DNA of 64,000 bases from Actinomyces procaprae. GTDB taxonomy: Bacteria; Actinomycetota; Actinomycetes; Actinomycetales; Actinomycetaceae. The position numbers were made by a program, and so were the translations under genes. The stretch spans positions 2,108,001-2,172,000 of the forward strand of contig NZ_CP039292.1 in NCBI RefSeq assembly GCF_004798665.1. The letters are read 5' to 3'. A model generated the notes under the pieces. It had not been told where the DNA came from. It was given only the letters and a program-made list of their open reading frames with translations, and did not search any database. Of the stretch, positions 36,500-46,221 are shown piece by piece. The stretch's first letter is position 1; each line of letters opens with the position of its first letter.

Positions 36500-36607
36500 G
36501 GTCGTGCTCGGGCGCGCGAGGTCGTGCTCGAGCGTCCGGCAGCGACGTCGCGGGGGCTTGCGCGGACGTTCTGGGGCTGACGACGACGTTTTTGCCGGCG
36601 GGGACGT
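36500..36607. repeat. Degenerate about 20-bp-phased repeat tract
   Basis: GGTCGTG occurs at 36500 and 36520, then GACGT at 36544, 36565, 36585 and 36603. The phase is close to 20 bp but there is no full mirror image. It looks like a degraded relative of the other clusters and shares the word GGTCGTG with the one at 38.1 kb, on the far side of the IS. Confidence 0.5.
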
Positions 36608-36725
36608 CCTCGGGGCGGTGTCGCGGGCGTAGAGCGAGTTGGGATCGGGACCAGGGGTGGATCGTTGGGGACGCCCCTTCGGCGACTACTACCCGCCTTC
36701 GGCCTGCGCTACGCCTGTTTGACCT

Positions 36726-36754
36726 CTGCTGAAGGGCTCAGACCCTTTCAGCAG
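36726..36754 (+). terminator. Hairpin beside the IS left end
   Basis: CTGCTGAAGGG-CTCAGA-CCCTTTCAGCAG, an 11-bp stem with one bulged base, 8 bp from the IS boundary. Possible terminator of the DUF4439 transcript. The IS may have used this structured DNA as target. Confidence 0.65.
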
Positions 36755-36761
36755 ACACCTA

Positions 36762-37768
36762 GGGCGTGTTGCGTTAGTCGGGTGGGGTGGTCGGCGTGGT
36801 GTGCGGGATGGGGTGAGGCCTTTGGGGTATCACGGGTGGTGTGAGAACAAACCGTGACACTGCCAAAGGCCTCGACCGTTGAGTATAGACGCTGCCGCTC
36901 GTCATGACCTGACCGATGCTCAGTGGGGGCTGCTCGAGCCCCTGCTGCCCGCCCCGCCTGTTCGTGGCAGGCCGCGCGTGTATCCGCTGCGGGACATGAT
37001 CAACGCCGTACGGTGGAGAACCCGGGTCGGTGCGCCCTGGCGTGACGTACCGGCCCGCTACGGGCCGTGGTGGAGGGCCTACGCCCTGTACCGGGCCTGG
37101 CAGACCGATGGGGTGTGGGAGCGCATCGAGTCCGCCCTTGTCGCCCAGGCCGACGCCGCCGGCAAGATCGGCTGGCGGGTGTCGGTGGATTCGACCACCT
37201 GTCGGGCGCATGTGCATGCCGCTGGGGCGCGCAAGGACAGTCCCAGCTGGTGGAGGGGGAGCCGAGGATCACGCCCTGGGGACCTCTCGGGGTGGCTGGT
37301 CGACCAAGGTTCACGCCGCCGTGGACGCCGCCTGCGGCATGCTGGCCGGGGTGCTGACCGCGGGACAGGTCGCGGACTGCCCGATGATGATCCCCGTCCT
37401 AGACAAGATATGTGTCCAGCGTCCTGCCGGTGGACGGCCCCGCACCAGGCCGCAGATGGTGCTGGCCGACAAGGCCTACTCCTCAAAGGGGAACCGGGAC
37501 TGGCTGCGCAACCACCACATCAAGGCCACCATCCCCATCAAGGCAGGCCAGGCCGACAACCGCCGCCGACGCGGCAGCGCCGGGGGCAGACCGCCCGCCT
37601 TCGACCCCGTGGCCTACAAGGACCGCAACGCCGTGGAGCGGTGCTTCGGCCAGCTCAAGCAGAACCGCGCCATGGCCACCAGGTACGACAAGCTCGCCGT
37701 CCGCTACCAAGCCACCACCCACATCGCCAGCATCGACCACTGGCTCAAACGACTTACATAACACGCCC
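36762..37768 (+). mobile_element. IS5-family (IS427-type) insertion sequence
   Basis: About 1.0 kb. The left end GGGCGTGTTGCGTTAGTCG and the inverted right end GGGCGTGTTATGTAAGTCG match over most positions and are each flanked by TA, consistent with a TA target duplication. It contains one transposase split over two frames. It sits beside a hairpin after the DUF4439 gene. Confidence 0.82.
36879..37761 (+). CDS. IS5-family DDE transposase, expressed by frameshift
   Basis: The first frame (from TTG 36879) gives LTDAQWGLLEPLLP, RDMINAVRWRTRVGAPWRD and the first catalytic Asp in VSVDSTTCRAHVHAAGARKD. The second frame (open from 37030, ending TAA 37761) carries DHALGTSRGGWSTK, the second Asp in VLADKAYSS and the Glu in AVERCFGQLKQNR. 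The join must occur around the GGGGG tract at 37255-37259, with a net +1 shift. IS427-group elements often use programmed frameshifting, so the element may be active. A disabling mutation cannot be excluded. No long duplication suggests recent copy expansion in this window. Confidence 0.8.
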
Positions 37769-38257
37769 TAACCGGCGTAGTAAACCCCGAACCCGCGTAG
37801 CAGACGACGCCAGCGCAAAGCACGCCAGCGAGCCAACCCCCGGCTCCACCCACACCCACGAACACCAAGCACCGGTCATCGGTACGAATGCGTGCGCGGT
37901 TCGGGCGTGCCGTGGGGGTGCAGTGGGTTCGTCCGGGAGTCATCGGTGCGAACGCGGTGCTTGAGACCGGCGTTGTGGTCTCTGCCGACCGGTTCGCTTG
38001 ACCCGCCCCTCGTGTAGGCGGCGGCACCCGCAGCCGGGACGGCTTTGCACGACCCCGGGCGACACAGCACGACCCCGGTGCACGTTCCACGACCCCGGGG
38101 TGGTCGTGCAACACACACCAAGGTCGTGGAACGCGGCCCGCGGTCGTGCAACACACGGGACGAATCAGGCAGGCCAAGTTGGCGCAAGCGGTCCAGCTTC
38201 CAAGCTCGGGGCGAGGCGTGTCGGCGAACGCCTGAGGCCGCACCTTCGTCGGGCGGC
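37769..38257. other. Gap downstream of the IS
   Basis: 489 bp. It holds a phased mirror-repeat cluster and, before it, two imperfect copies of GTCATCGGTNCGAANGCG about 62 bp apart (near 37877 and 37939). No gene is supported. Confidence 0.55.
38048..38148. repeat. Phased mirror-repeat cluster (3 + 3 copies of CACGACC, exact 20-bp spacing)
   Basis: CACGACC starts at 38048, 38068 and 38088. The reverse complement GGTCGTG starts at 38102, 38122 and 38142. Spacing is exactly 20 bp on each side. Inter-unit sequence is only partly conserved (CCCGGG after most forward units). It lies between the rightward IS and the leftward chimeric ORF, a convergent position. Confidence 0.88.
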
Positions 38258-38710
38258 TCAGCCCAGCCGGGCGCCGTCGGCGATCGCCCCGGGGGCCCCC
38301 GCCTCGTCCACGGTCGCGTCCCCGGCGGCGACCACGCCGTCCCCGAAGGTCCAGTCACCCCGAACGGTCAGGGAGCTCGCCTCCCGAATTGACGGCACAC
38401 CGTACGGGAAACGCGCCTCGAAGTCTGCGATCCGCTTGTAGTAGCGCGGGTCAAGATCCACCACACAGGCGCGCTCCGGCAGAAGCTGAACCAGCCCACA
38501 CGTGGCCACGAGCAACCCTCCGCCGATTCCCGGGCGTATTCCCGTTGCCACCCCAAGAAGCGCCAGGAGAATAGTGCTCCACAACGCAGGCGTCAGCCCC
38601 CGTTCGAGTATCACGGAGGGGACATCGATCACAAACAGGAAGACTGAGGCAGCCGTGAAGAACCATAACCGGCCGGACAGATTGGGCAAGTAAGATCGCA
38701 ATTCCGGCAT
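38258..38710 (-). CDS. Chimeric ORF: two-helix membrane segment fused to a UGPase C-terminus
   Basis: 150 aa from ATG 38710 (RBS GCAGGTGAAT). Residues about 14-72 contain two hydrophobic segments (LWFFTAASVFLFVIDVPSVI and LWSTILLALLGVATGIRPG). From about residue 76 the sequence is that of the C-terminal tail of UTP-glucose-1-phosphate uridylyltransferase (COG4284 type): VVDLDPRYYKRIADFEARFP, then SLTVRGDWTFGDGVV and GAPGAIADGARLG. The catalytic N-terminal domain is absent, so it cannot be an active UGPase. It appears to be an in-frame fusion of two gene remnants. Whether it is expressed is unknown. Confidence 0.65.
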   Translation of the reverse strand: MPELRSYLPNLSGRLWFFTAASVFLFVIDVPSVILERGLTPALWSTILLALLGVATGIRPGIGGGLLVATCGLVQLLPERACVVDLDPRYYKRIADFEARFPYGVPSIREASSLTVRGDWTFGDGVVAAGDATVDEAGAPGAIADGARLG

Positions 38711-38907
38711 ATTCACCTGCGCAGCCTTGGCACGATGCAGCACATAGGCATGCCTCCTCCATGCGAGAAGGGAGATCGCACAGGGCGTTCCGCGTGACCG
38801 CCACCGGCCAGCCCAATTGCCAGTGCCGCTACAGCCAATGCCTTCACGGCATGTCGACCTTACGTGACATACGCCACATCCAGCGCCCACCAGCCCTTGG
38901 CGAGGGA

Positions 38908-39165
38908 TTACTTGGGAGAAATACCTCGCATTCCCGCCGACACGCCACGATCATACGCACGATATACGGCCACGGTGGCCCCAATTGCGACCACTAAGCT
39001 TAACAGGAACCACCAGGACTCCCACGACACCAGCAAGTTATTTCCCTCGGCACCGGGATTAAGGTCGGCTTCATAACCGAGCGCGACCAGCGCGCCGGTG
39101 GAACCAACAAGCGAGAGAAAAGCAAACACCTGAATCATCAAACGGGAAAGAAAACTAGCGAACAT
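38908..39165 (-). CDS. Small two-helix membrane protein, unknown family
   Basis: 85 aa from ATG 39165, preceded by GAAGGTGGAA. Two hydrophobic segments, MIQVFAFLSLVGSTGALVAL and WWFLLSLVVAIGATVAVY, with a polar loop (NPGAEGNNLLVSWES) between. I do not recognise the family. Its composition is less GC-rich than the backbone. It may form a unit with the membrane half of the chimeric ORF downstream. The codon pattern and RBS make it a plausible gene. Confidence 0.55.
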   Translation of the reverse strand: MFASFLSRLMIQVFAFLSLVGSTGALVALGYEADLNPGAEGNNLLVSWESWWFLLSLVVAIGATVAVYRAYDRGVSAGMRGISPK

Positions 39166-39383
39166 GACTATTCCACCTTCAATCAGTTGCATTTATGTGC
39201 CACAGTAGTGTCAGCGCATGCAATTCCTCCAGACAAAAGACACAAGCTCGCCACGGCGGTTGGACGACGCATGCATGGCGTCCTAAGGCTCCGCATCATT
39301 GTTCGGCTCCTTCACCAGGGATCAAATGGCCTGCGATGTCGGCCACTACGATTTTAAGGTGAAGCCGCAGTAACCTCAATGGG

Positions 39384-39401
39384 TGTCAACATATGTCGAC
39401 A
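39384..39401. promoter_or_regulatory. 18-bp near-perfect palindrome TGTCAACATATGTCGACA
   Basis: Symmetric except for one base pair, AT-rich centre. It lies 219 bp upstream of the small membrane protein and 29 bp past the proS stop. Looks like a dimeric repressor site, but no adjacent regulator gene is seen. Confidence 0.45.
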
Positions 39402-39429
39402 CATCCGGTGCGATGCCGACACCTGCGCC

Positions 39430-41274
39430 TCAGACGCCTCGTTCGTCTCCTCCCAAGGCGGTGAGAGCTGCGCGCACGGCTTCCACAACCTGACCGGCTG
39501 CCTCGGACACCGGCACGGAGGTGCGCTCGCCGCTGCGACGGTCACGAATCTCCACGGTGCCGTCCTTCGCCAGGTCGCGGCCGACCACCACCGTGTAGGG
39601 CATGCCGAGCAGCTCGGCGTCCTTGAACTTCACGCCGGCACTCACCTTGCGCCGGTCGTCATACAGGACCTCCACCCCGGCCTCGTCCAGCGCGGCGGAA
39701 AGCGATGCGGCCGCATCGAAGACGGCGTCGTCCTTGCCGGTGGCCAGGACCTGCACCTGGTAGGGCGCCACCTGAATGGGCCAGGCCAGGCCCTGCTCGT
39801 CGTGGTTGGACTCGGCCAGGGCCGCCAGGGCGCGGGTGACGCCGATGCCGTAGGAACCCATCGTCACGATCCGGGACTTGCCGTTCTCATCCAGCACGGT
39901 AAGCCCCAGGGCACGGGCGTACTTGCGGCCCAGGGCGAAGATGTGCCCGAGCTCGATGCCGCGGGCCAGGTGCAGGGGGCCGGAGCCGTCGGGGGCGGGG
40001 TCGCCCTCGCGGATCTCGGCGGCCTCGATGGTGCCGTCTGCGGTGAAGTCGCGGCCGGCCACCAGGTCGAGCACGTGCCGCTGGTAGGCGTTGGCGCCAG
40101 TGACCCAGGCGGTGCCGGGCACAACCCGCGGGTCCAGCAGGTAGCGCACCGAACCGGTGAGCACCTCATTGCCCTCCGCGTCCCGCTCCACGCGGCGCTT
40201 CGGCGAATTGGGGCCGATGACGGCGGGGCCGATGTAGCCGCGCACCAGCTCGGGGTGGGCGGCGAAGTCGGCGTCGGTGGCCATGTCCACCTCGGCGGGG
40301 GCGACGGCGGCCTCCAGGCGCCGCATGTCCACATCGCGGTCCCCGGGGATACCGACGACCAGCAGCTCCCGCTCACCGCCGGGGTGAGTCAGGGCGACGA
40401 CGACGTTCTTGAGCGTGTCCGCGGCGGTCCAGGCGCGCCCGTCGGCGCGTGAGTGCTCAGCATTGACGAAGTCGACCAGGGTTTCGATGGTGGGAGTGTC
40501 GGGCGTGTCCACCTCGCGGGCCGGGCCCACCCCAGAGGCGTCCACGTCCGCAGGAACAGGGGTGGTGACGGCCTCGGCGTTGGCCGCATAGCCGCCGTCG
40601 GTGCGCACGAAGGTGTCCTCACCGATGGGCGAGGGGTGCAGGAACTCCTCGGAGTGGGAGCCACCCATGGCGCCGCTCATGGCGTTGACGATCACATACT
40701 CCAGGCCTAGGCGCTTGAAGATGCGCTGGTAGACGGCGCGGTGCGCCTGGTAGGAGGCCTCCAGGCCGGCGTCGTCGATATCGAAGGAGTAGGAGTCCTT
40801 CATGACGAACTCGCGACCGCGGATGACGCCGGCGCGCGGGCGGGCCTCGTCGCGGTACTTGGTCTGGATCTGGTAGATGGACACCGGCAGGTCCTTGTAG
40901 GAGGAGTACAGGTCCTTGACCAGGAGGGTGAACATCTCCTCGTGGGTGGGGGCCAGCAGGTAGTCCGCGTCCTTGCGGTCGGTCAGCTTGAACAGGGTGG
41001 GGCCATAATCGTCCCAGCGGCCGGTGGCCCGGTAGGGCTCCGCGGGCAGCAGGGCGGGGAAGAGCACCTCCTGGGAGATGGTGTCCATCTCCTCGCGGAC
41101 GATCGCCTCGATCTTGCGCAGGGTGCGCAGGCCCAGTGGCAGCCAGGTGTAGACGCCGGGGGCGGCGCGGCGGATGTAGCCGGCGCGCACCAGCAACTTG
41201 TGGCTGGCTACCTCCGCATCGGCGGGGTCCTCGCGCAGGGTTCGGATGAAGGCCTGGGACATGGTCTGAAGCAC
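39430..41274 (-). CDS. proS: Prolyl-tRNA synthetase, bacterial type
   Basis: 614 aa with the INS editing insertion typical of long bacterial ProRS. Class II motifs are [18 protein letters not shown] (motif 1), [19 protein letters not shown] (motif 2) and [16 protein letters not shown] (motif 3). The INS region includes NAEAVTTP. The anticodon-binding domain ends with [12 protein letters not shown]. The GTG at 41274 is the longest plausible start, with ATG 41262 as an alternative. It is upstream of rimP in the backbone, as in other Actinobacteria, but here the IS region lies between. Confidence 0.96.
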   Translation of the reverse strand: MLQTMSQAFIRTLREDPADAEVASHKLLVRAGYIRRAAPGVYTWLPLGLRTLRKIEAIVREEMDTISQEVLFPALLPAEPYRATGRWDDYGPTLFKLTDRKDADYLLAPTHEEMFTLLVKDLYSSYKDLPVSIYQIQTKYRDEARPRAGVIRGREFVMKDSYSFDIDDAGLEASYQAHRAVYQRIFKRLGLEYVIVNAMSGAMGGSHSEEFLHPSPIGEDTFVRTDGGYAANAEAVTTPVPADVDASGVGPAREVDTPDTPTIETLVDFVNAEHSRADGRAWTAADTLKNVVVALTHPGGERELLVVGIPGDRDVDMRRLEAAVAPAEVDMATDADFAAHPELVRGYIGPAVIGPNSPKRRVERDAEGNEVLTGSVRYLLDPRVVPGTAWVTGANAYQRHVLDLVAGRDFTADGTIEAAEIREGDPAPDGSGPLHLARGIELGHIFALGRKYARALGLTVLDENGKSRIVTMGSYGIGVTRALAALAESNHDEQGLAWPIQVAPYQVQVLATGKDDAVFDAAASLSAALDEAGVEVLYDDRRKVSAGVKFKDAELLGMPYTVVVGRDLAKDGTVEIRDRRSGERTSVPVSEAAGQVVEAVRAALTALGGDERGV

Positions 41275-41410
41275 GTGGCGATCTTACGCGGTGACGGCGG
41301 AGGACCAAGCCGAGGCCCGCCCTCCGGCGGCGCTGCGGCGGGCGGGTGACACGGGCCGCATCGCCTGCGCACGCCGGGAACGCCGGGGCGAGGAGGCGTC
41401 ACCCCAGAAG

Positions 41411-41469
41411 TTTGCGGAACAAACTAGTTGGTGTACACTAGCATCATCGGTTTGCTTTGCAAACTACTT
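41411..41469 (+). promoter_or_regulatory. Two 19-bp direct operator-like repeats 40 bp apart
   Basis: TTTGCGGAACAAACTAGTT (41411-41429) and TTTGCTTTGCAAACTACTT (41451-41469) share 14 of 19 positions and the core CAAACTANTT, exactly 40 bp apart. The second ends 21 bp before the ATG at 41491. Likely binding sites of the regulator encoded at the end of this operon. Confidence 0.55.
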
Positions 41470-41490
41470 TGATCGAACACAGGAGACGCC

Positions 41491-42166
41491 ATGACCCCCA
41501 TCCCACCCACCTCAACCAACGACGAGACCAGATTCGAACCGGCCGCCGCGCTCGCCGTCATCGGCGAGCAAGCCAGCGCCTACCAGCGCCTCATTGAGAT
41601 TCGCTCCGCCCCCCCTCTACACCGTCTGGGGCCTGGCCTGGCTCATCGGTTATGGAGTCTGCGGCCTCAACGTCCGCGCCGACTATGCGCTTGCTTTCAG
41701 GCCATTCTTGGTCTTCTTGGGCTGCCTCGCCGCCGCCGCAGTCTTCACCTGCGTCTACATCGCCCGGCGCTCCCGCGGACTGTACGGCCGTACCGCGTGG
41801 ATCGGCACCGTGCAAGGACTGGCCTGGATGGGCGGCATGATTCTGGCCTTCACCACCTCCGGACGGCTGGGCGCCTTCCTGCGCGAACTGGGCACCCCCG
41901 AAGCATTTGACATGATCGCAATTCTCTCCAACGCCCTGCCGTGCCTGGTGGTCGGGGTAATGTTCCTCGCCGGAGCCGCCAGCTGGGAGGAGCCCCCGAT
42001 GGCCATCACCGGCGGCTGGATACTGGCGGTCACGATTGTCGCCACCATCATCGGTGGGCATGCACTGTGGGCCATCATGTCCCTGGCCGGCGGCGGTGGT
42101 CTGCTGCTAGCCGGCGCCGCCTCAGTACTGCTGGAACGCCGCCAAAGCGGCCGCACGGGGGCCTGA
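41491..42166 (+). pseudogene. Six-helix membrane protein, frame interrupted at a C7 tract
   Basis: Translation from ATG 41491 (RBS CAGGAGAC) gives FEPAAALAVIGEQASAYQRL, then leaves frame at CCCCCCC (41609-41615). Removing one C joins it to LYTVWGLAWLIGYGVCGL, followed by five more hydrophobic segments to TGA 42166, about 224 aa in all. The family resembles actinobacterial membrane proteins paired with a small winged-helix regulator, as here. The change may be a fixed mutation, a phase-variable tract or a sequence error. Function unknown, possibly drug or envelope stress related. Confidence 0.75.
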
Positions 42167-42171
42167 CAGCG

Positions 42172-42477
42172 ATGAACCGTTCTACCAAACAGCTCGACCC
42201 GATCATTCACACCCAGTCCCGCCTGCGGATCATGGCCACCCTGGCCGCGATCCCCCAAGGAGACAGGCTCGTGTTTCCAAGGCTGCGTCAACTGCTGGAC
42301 ATGACGGCCGGCAACCTGTCCACCCATCTGACGAGACTGGAGGAGGCGGGCTATGTGGAGCAGAGCAAGACCTTCTACGGTCGCAGCCCCGCCACCTATG
42401 TCTCACTGACTGCCCGCGGCCGCGTCGCCTTTGCCGATTACACCCGGCAGCTACGCGCCCTGCTGGGTGACAAGTAA
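42172..42477 (+). CDS. Winged-helix transcriptional regulator
   Basis: 101 aa. IIHTQSRLRIMATLAAIP, FPRLRQLLDMTAGNLSTHL (recognition helix region), LEEAGYVEQSKTF and a wing ending in VSLTARGRVAFADY match the small MarR/ArsR-like HTH_34 type. It starts 6 bp after the membrane protein stop, so the two are co-transcribed. Likely autoregulates the pair through the CAAACTANTT sites upstream and senses the same signal as the membrane protein. Confidence 0.88.
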   Translation: MNRSTKQLDPIIHTQSRLRIMATLAAIPQGDRLVFPRLRQLLDMTAGNLSTHLTRLEEAGYVEQSKTFYGRSPATYVSLTARGRVAFADYTRQLRALLGDK

Positions 42478-42585
42478 CGCCGACGCCCACCGCGAGGGCG
42501 GCAGACTCCTGGCACACACGCGCATGCATGGGACGGCCCGGCTCGACGGGAGCCAGGAGCGGGCCGGGCCGTCCCGCGGCGGCAC

Positions 42586-43554
42586 TCACAGCAGCACGGT
42601 GGCGTAGGTGCCCACGCGGGTGAAGCCCAGGCTGCGGTACAGGGCTAAGCCGGCGGCGTTGAAGGAGTTCACGTACAGGCTCACCACGCCGTCGACGCCG
42701 AGCCGGTCGCGCCGCAAGACGTCCACCACCGCCGCCAACGCCACCGAGCCGATACCGCGCCCGCGCAGATCCGGGCGGGTCCACACGCCCGTCAACTGTG
42801 CCACCGTCCCTCCCGGCGCCGCCCAAAGGGCGCCCACGTCCGCCTTGAAGGCGATCGCACGCGGCCCGTCAGCGCCCGCCGGCGCCCCAGCGCCGTCGTC
42901 GAGCAGCACATAGCTGCGGCCGGAGGCGACCAGCCAGCTCACATGCCGGGCATAGGAGGAGCCGGACGCAGTCGGGTCATAGCCGAGCTCGCCGGTGAAC
43001 ATGTCCACGCTCGCCGGCAGCACCAGCGGCTCCTCCGCGGGGGTTGCCCGGTGCACCCCGGCCGCCGCCCAGGCCAGGGCCGGGCGTCGTGCCAGTACCC
43101 CGCCCGCCAGCGTGCCGCCGCTGAGCCGCGGCGCCACCAGCAGGGGCTGCTCCCAGCGCTCCTCGCGCGAATGCAGGCCTGCAGCGGCCAGATGCTCCCA
43201 GACGGCCGCAACATCCGCCACCGGCCCGGCCACGGAACCGCGGCTGGTCAGGCGCCTGAAGGCATGCTCCGCGAGTGCCCGGGCAACGTCGCCTCCCGCA
43301 CCGGGGTGGCCGAGCTCCGGCCGCGCGGCCAGACCGAAGGGCATCAGCGAACCGGTGGCCCAGGCACCGGCCGCAGGGCGCCGCCGATCGTCAGCGACGA
43401 CGTCGCCGCGCGCCCAGCCGGGCCAGCGCAGCACCTGGTGCGCCAGGGCGACACCGGCGACCGGGTCAATGGCGCACAACTCCAGCAGCCCCTCCAGCTG
43501 GGAGGGGTCCAGCGGGGTGAGCGGCGGCGGTAGGCGGTGACCGAACAGGTTCAC
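42586..43554 (-). CDS. GNAT acetyltransferase, DUF4081-type
   Basis: 322 aa from GTG 43554. A CTG at 43575 is an alternative, and upstream sequence overlaps ispG and is not homologous. The N-terminal half (LLELCAIDPVAGVALAHQVL) matches DUF4081, and the C-terminal half is a GNAT domain with GVWTRPDLRGRGIGSVALAAV (acetyl-CoA loop) and NSFNAAGLALYRSLGF. This gene lies between ispG and proS in many Actinobacteria. Substrate unknown. Confidence 0.85.
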   Translation of the reverse strand: MNLFGHRLPPPLTPLDPSQLEGLLELCAIDPVAGVALAHQVLRWPGWARGDVVADDRRRPAAGAWATGSLMPFGLAARPELGHPGAGGDVARALAEHAFRRLTSRGSVAGPVADVAAVWEHLAAAGLHSREERWEQPLLVAPRLSGGTLAGGVLARRPALAWAAAGVHRATPAEEPLVLPASVDMFTGELGYDPTASGSSYARHVSWLVASGRSYVLLDDGAGAPAGADGPRAIAFKADVGALWAAPGGTVAQLTGVWTRPDLRGRGIGSVALAAVVDVLRRDRLGVDGVVSLYVNSFNAAGLALYRSLGFTRVGTYATVLL

Positions 43555-43600
43555 GTACGTGCGGAGGGCCGACAGTAGGGCCTGGGCTGGCGCGGAGCTC

Positions 43601-44782
43601 TCAGGCGCTGGCGACCACGCTCGGGGAGGTACCCGCCAGGGCGTCCTCACCCAGCTCGGAGCGCATCTGCTCCGCCATGTCCTGGGCGTAGTCCAGCAGG
43701 GTCTCGACCACCTGATCCTCGGGGACGGTCTTGACGACCTTCCCACGCACGAAGATCTGTCCCTTGCCGTTCCCGGACGCGCAGCCGAGGTCCGCCTCGC
43801 GGGCCTCACCCGGGCCGTTGACGACGCAGCCCATCACGGCCACGCGCAGCGGGGCGGTGACGTCCTTGAGGCCCTCCTCCACCGACTCGGCCAGCGACCA
43901 CACGTCCACCTGGGCGCGCCCGCACGACGGGCAGGAGACGATCTCCAGCTTGCGCTCGCGCAGTCCCATGAACTCCAGCAGCTTGGTGCCGACCTTGACC
44001 TCCTCCACGGGCGGGGCGGACAGGGACACGCGAATCGTGTCACCAATGCCCTGGGCGAGCAGGGTGCCGAAGGCGGCACAGGACTTGATGGTGCCCTGGA
44101 AGGCAGGGCCGGCCTCGGTCACGCCCAGGTGCAGCGGCCAGTCCCCCCGCTCGCTGAGCAGCTGGTAGGCCTGCACCATGGTGACCACGTCGTGGTGCTT
44201 GACGGAGATCTTGAAGTCGTGGAAGCCGCACTCCTCGAACAGGCTCGCCTCCCACACGGCGGACTCCACCAACGCCTCGGGGGTGGCCTTGCCGTACTTC
44301 TTGAGCAGTCGCGGGTCCAGGGAGCCGGCGTTCACACCGATCCGCAGGGAGGTGCCGTGATCGGCGGCGGCCTTGCAGATCTCGGCTACCTTGTCATCGA
44401 ACTTGCGGATATTACCGGGATTGACGCGCACCGCTCCGCAGCCGGCCTCAATGGCGGCGAAGACGTACTTCGGGTTGAAGTGGATATCGGCGATCACGGG
44501 GATGCGCGACTGCTTGGCGATCACCGGCAGGGCAGCGGCGTCCTTGTCCGTGGGACAGGCCACGCGCACGATGTCACAGCCCGCAGCCGTCAGCTCCGCA
44601 ATCTGCTGCAGGGTGGCGCCGATGTCATGCGTCTTGGTGGTGGTCATGGACTGCACGGAGATCGGGGCGTCGCCGCCCACCGATACGTCACCTACGCGGA
44701 TCTTGCGGGTGGGTTTGCGCGGGGCCAGGACCGGGGTCTCCTCACGCACGGTCGGCATGCCAAGGGCGATCGCTTCTGTCAC
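43601..44782 (-). CDS. ispG: 4-hydroxy-3-methylbut-2-enyl diphosphate synthase
   Basis: 393 aa. Iron-sulfur enzyme of the MEP pathway. [56 protein letters not shown], cluster ligands in [14 protein letters not shown] and a final [15 protein letters not shown] 44782 is used, with ATG 44758 as an alternative. It follows the M50 protease and dxr, so two steps of isoprenoid synthesis are clustered. Confidence 0.96.
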   Translation of the reverse strand: MTEAIALGMPTVREETPVLAPRKPTRKIRVGDVSVGGDAPISVQSMTTTKTHDIGATLQQIAELTAAGCDIVRVACPTDKDAAALPVIAKQSRIPVIADIHFNPKYVFAAIEAGCGAVRVNPGNIRKFDDKVAEICKAAADHGTSLRIGVNAGSLDPRLLKKYGKATPEALVESAVWEASLFEECGFHDFKISVKHHDVVTMVQAYQLLSERGDWPLHLGVTEAGPAFQGTIKSCAAFGTLLAQGIGDTIRVSLSAPPVEEVKVGTKLLEFMGLRERKLEIVSCPSCGRAQVDVWSLAESVEEGLKDVTAPLRVAVMGCVVNGPGEAREADLGCASGNGKGQIFVRGKVVKTVPEDQVVETLLDYAQDMAEQMRSELGEDALAGTSPSVVASA

Positions 44783-44892
44783 GCCCCCAAGTATGGCACC
44801 GGCCGGGCGCGGCCGCGGTGGCGGCCGGCTCACAGCGGGGTGCGTTTCGCCTCCGGCGGGTCGGCGCCCATCGGATCCGCACCGGCCGCCGC

Positions 44893-46209
44893 TCAGATGG
44901 GCGCGACGATATCCACCCAGATCAGGATCAGCGCCATGATGATCAGCAGGTAGAAGACCACTTGGCCGACCGGCAGCATGCGTGCGGTATCGGCATAGCC
45001 GGGGTCGGGCCGGCCGTGGGCGCGGGCCCACACGCGTCGGCCCCCCTCCCAGCAGGCACCGGCGACGTGCCCGCCATCCAGGGGCAGCAGCGGAATCAGG
45101 TTGAAGGCGAACAGGGCCAGGTTCAGCGAGCCGAGCAGGTTCAGCATGTAGAACAACCGGATCGAGAAGGGCATACCGGTATCCGAGCCGGTGCCGGCGC
45201 TACTGACCTCGCCGGCTATGCGACCCACTCCGACCAGACTCACCAGGCCGTCCGCACCGCGCTCCTCCAGACCCAGCCCGGCGGCGACGGCGTGGTACAG
45301 GCCAGCGGGCAACGTGATGATCGCCTTCAGCGTCATGCCGACCGCGCCCCCCACGACCTGAGGGATCTGAGCCGGGGAGGTGCGGACAGTGCCCAGGGAG
45401 GGGCCGATGCCCACGTAGGGGCGCAGTCGCGTGACCGGCTCTCCAGCGGAGTCGGTGGCCGGGTTTCCGTCCGCGTCGTAGACGGTGCGGGCCACCTCCA
45501 CGGCGGTGACGGTCACAGTCAACTCCTCCCCGTCACGACGCACGACGACGTCCGCCGGCTCGGTGCCGGCAGCGGCAATCGCCTCCTGCACCTGCGCCCA
45601 GTCGGAAGTGGCCTCGCCACCCCAGGAGATGATCGTGTCACCCGCCTGCAGCCCGGCCAGCGCGGCCGGGGAGACCGGGTCGGAGGCGGTGCAGGCGGCA
45701 CCGGCGTCGATGTTGCTTGAGACGCACGCGGACACGGAGCCGAGCTTCGCCGTGTAGGCGGGCTGGCCCACCACGCCCAGGGCTACGGTCAGGCAGATGA
45801 CGCCCAGGGCCAGGTTCGTGAGGATGCCGCCCGCCATCACCAACAGCTTGCGAGGAGTGCTCAGGCGGTAGAAGGCGCGATCCTGCTCGTCGGGTCCGAG
45901 CTCGGCCAGGGACTCCGCGCGCGCCTCGGCGATCATGGAGCCGGGCTTGTCGGGGTGGCCGGGACGGGCAGGCGGCAGCATCCCCAGCAGGCGGACGTAA
46001 CCACCCAGCCAGATGGCCTTAACACCGTACTCGGTCTCCCCGCGACGCGTCGACCACAGTTTCGGGCCGAAGCCGATGAAGTACTCGGGCACCTTCACGC
46101 CGAAGCGCTTGGCTGGCAGCATGTGCCCCAGCTCGTGCAGGGCGACGGACAGGCCGATCCCCACAATGAGGATGACGATGCCCAGGATGTAGGCGAGGGT
46201 GTGGCTCAA
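44893..46209 (-). CDS. Site-2 (M50) intramembrane metalloprotease, RseP/RIP type
   Basis: 438 aa. The zinc motif HELGH is in the first helix ([21 protein letters not shown]). A PDZ-like region ([16 protein letters not shown]) lies in the middle, and [17 protein letters not shown] holds the third zinc ligand Asp. Four hydrophobic segments. Such proteases cleave anti-sigma factors and signal peptides inside the membrane. Between dxr and ispG, the standard location. Confidence 0.93.
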   Translation of the reverse strand: MSHTLAYILGIVILIVGIGLSVALHELGHMLPAKRFGVKVPEYFIGFGPKLWSTRRGETEYGVKAIWLGGYVRLLGMLPPARPGHPDKPGSMIAEARAESLAELGPDEQDRAFYRLSTPRKLLVMAGGILTNLALGVICLTVALGVVGQPAYTAKLGSVSACVSSNIDAGAACTASDPVSPAALAGLQAGDTIISWGGEATSDWAQVQEAIAAAGTEPADVVVRRDGEELTVTVTAVEVARTVYDADGNPATDSAGEPVTRLRPYVGIGPSLGTVRTSPAQIPQVVGGAVGMTLKAIITLPAGLYHAVAAGLGLEERGADGLVSLVGVGRIAGEVSSAGTGSDTGMPFSIRLFYMLNLLGSLNLALFAFNLIPLLPLDGGHVAGACWEGGRRVWARAHGRPDPGYADTARMLPVGQVVFYLLIIMALILIWVDIVAPI

Positions 46210-46221
46210 GGGGCCTCCAGG

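Larger units (their letters stand above)
36399..36761. other. Gap between DUF4439 gene and IS element
   Basis: 363 bp holding the degenerate phased repeat and a terminator hairpin next to the IS. No gene is supported. Confidence 0.5.

Noticed and set aside
37265..37964. C-terminal extension of the first transposase frame past the IS end
   Set aside because: Runs beyond the inverted repeat and lacks DDE residues. The second frame carries them.
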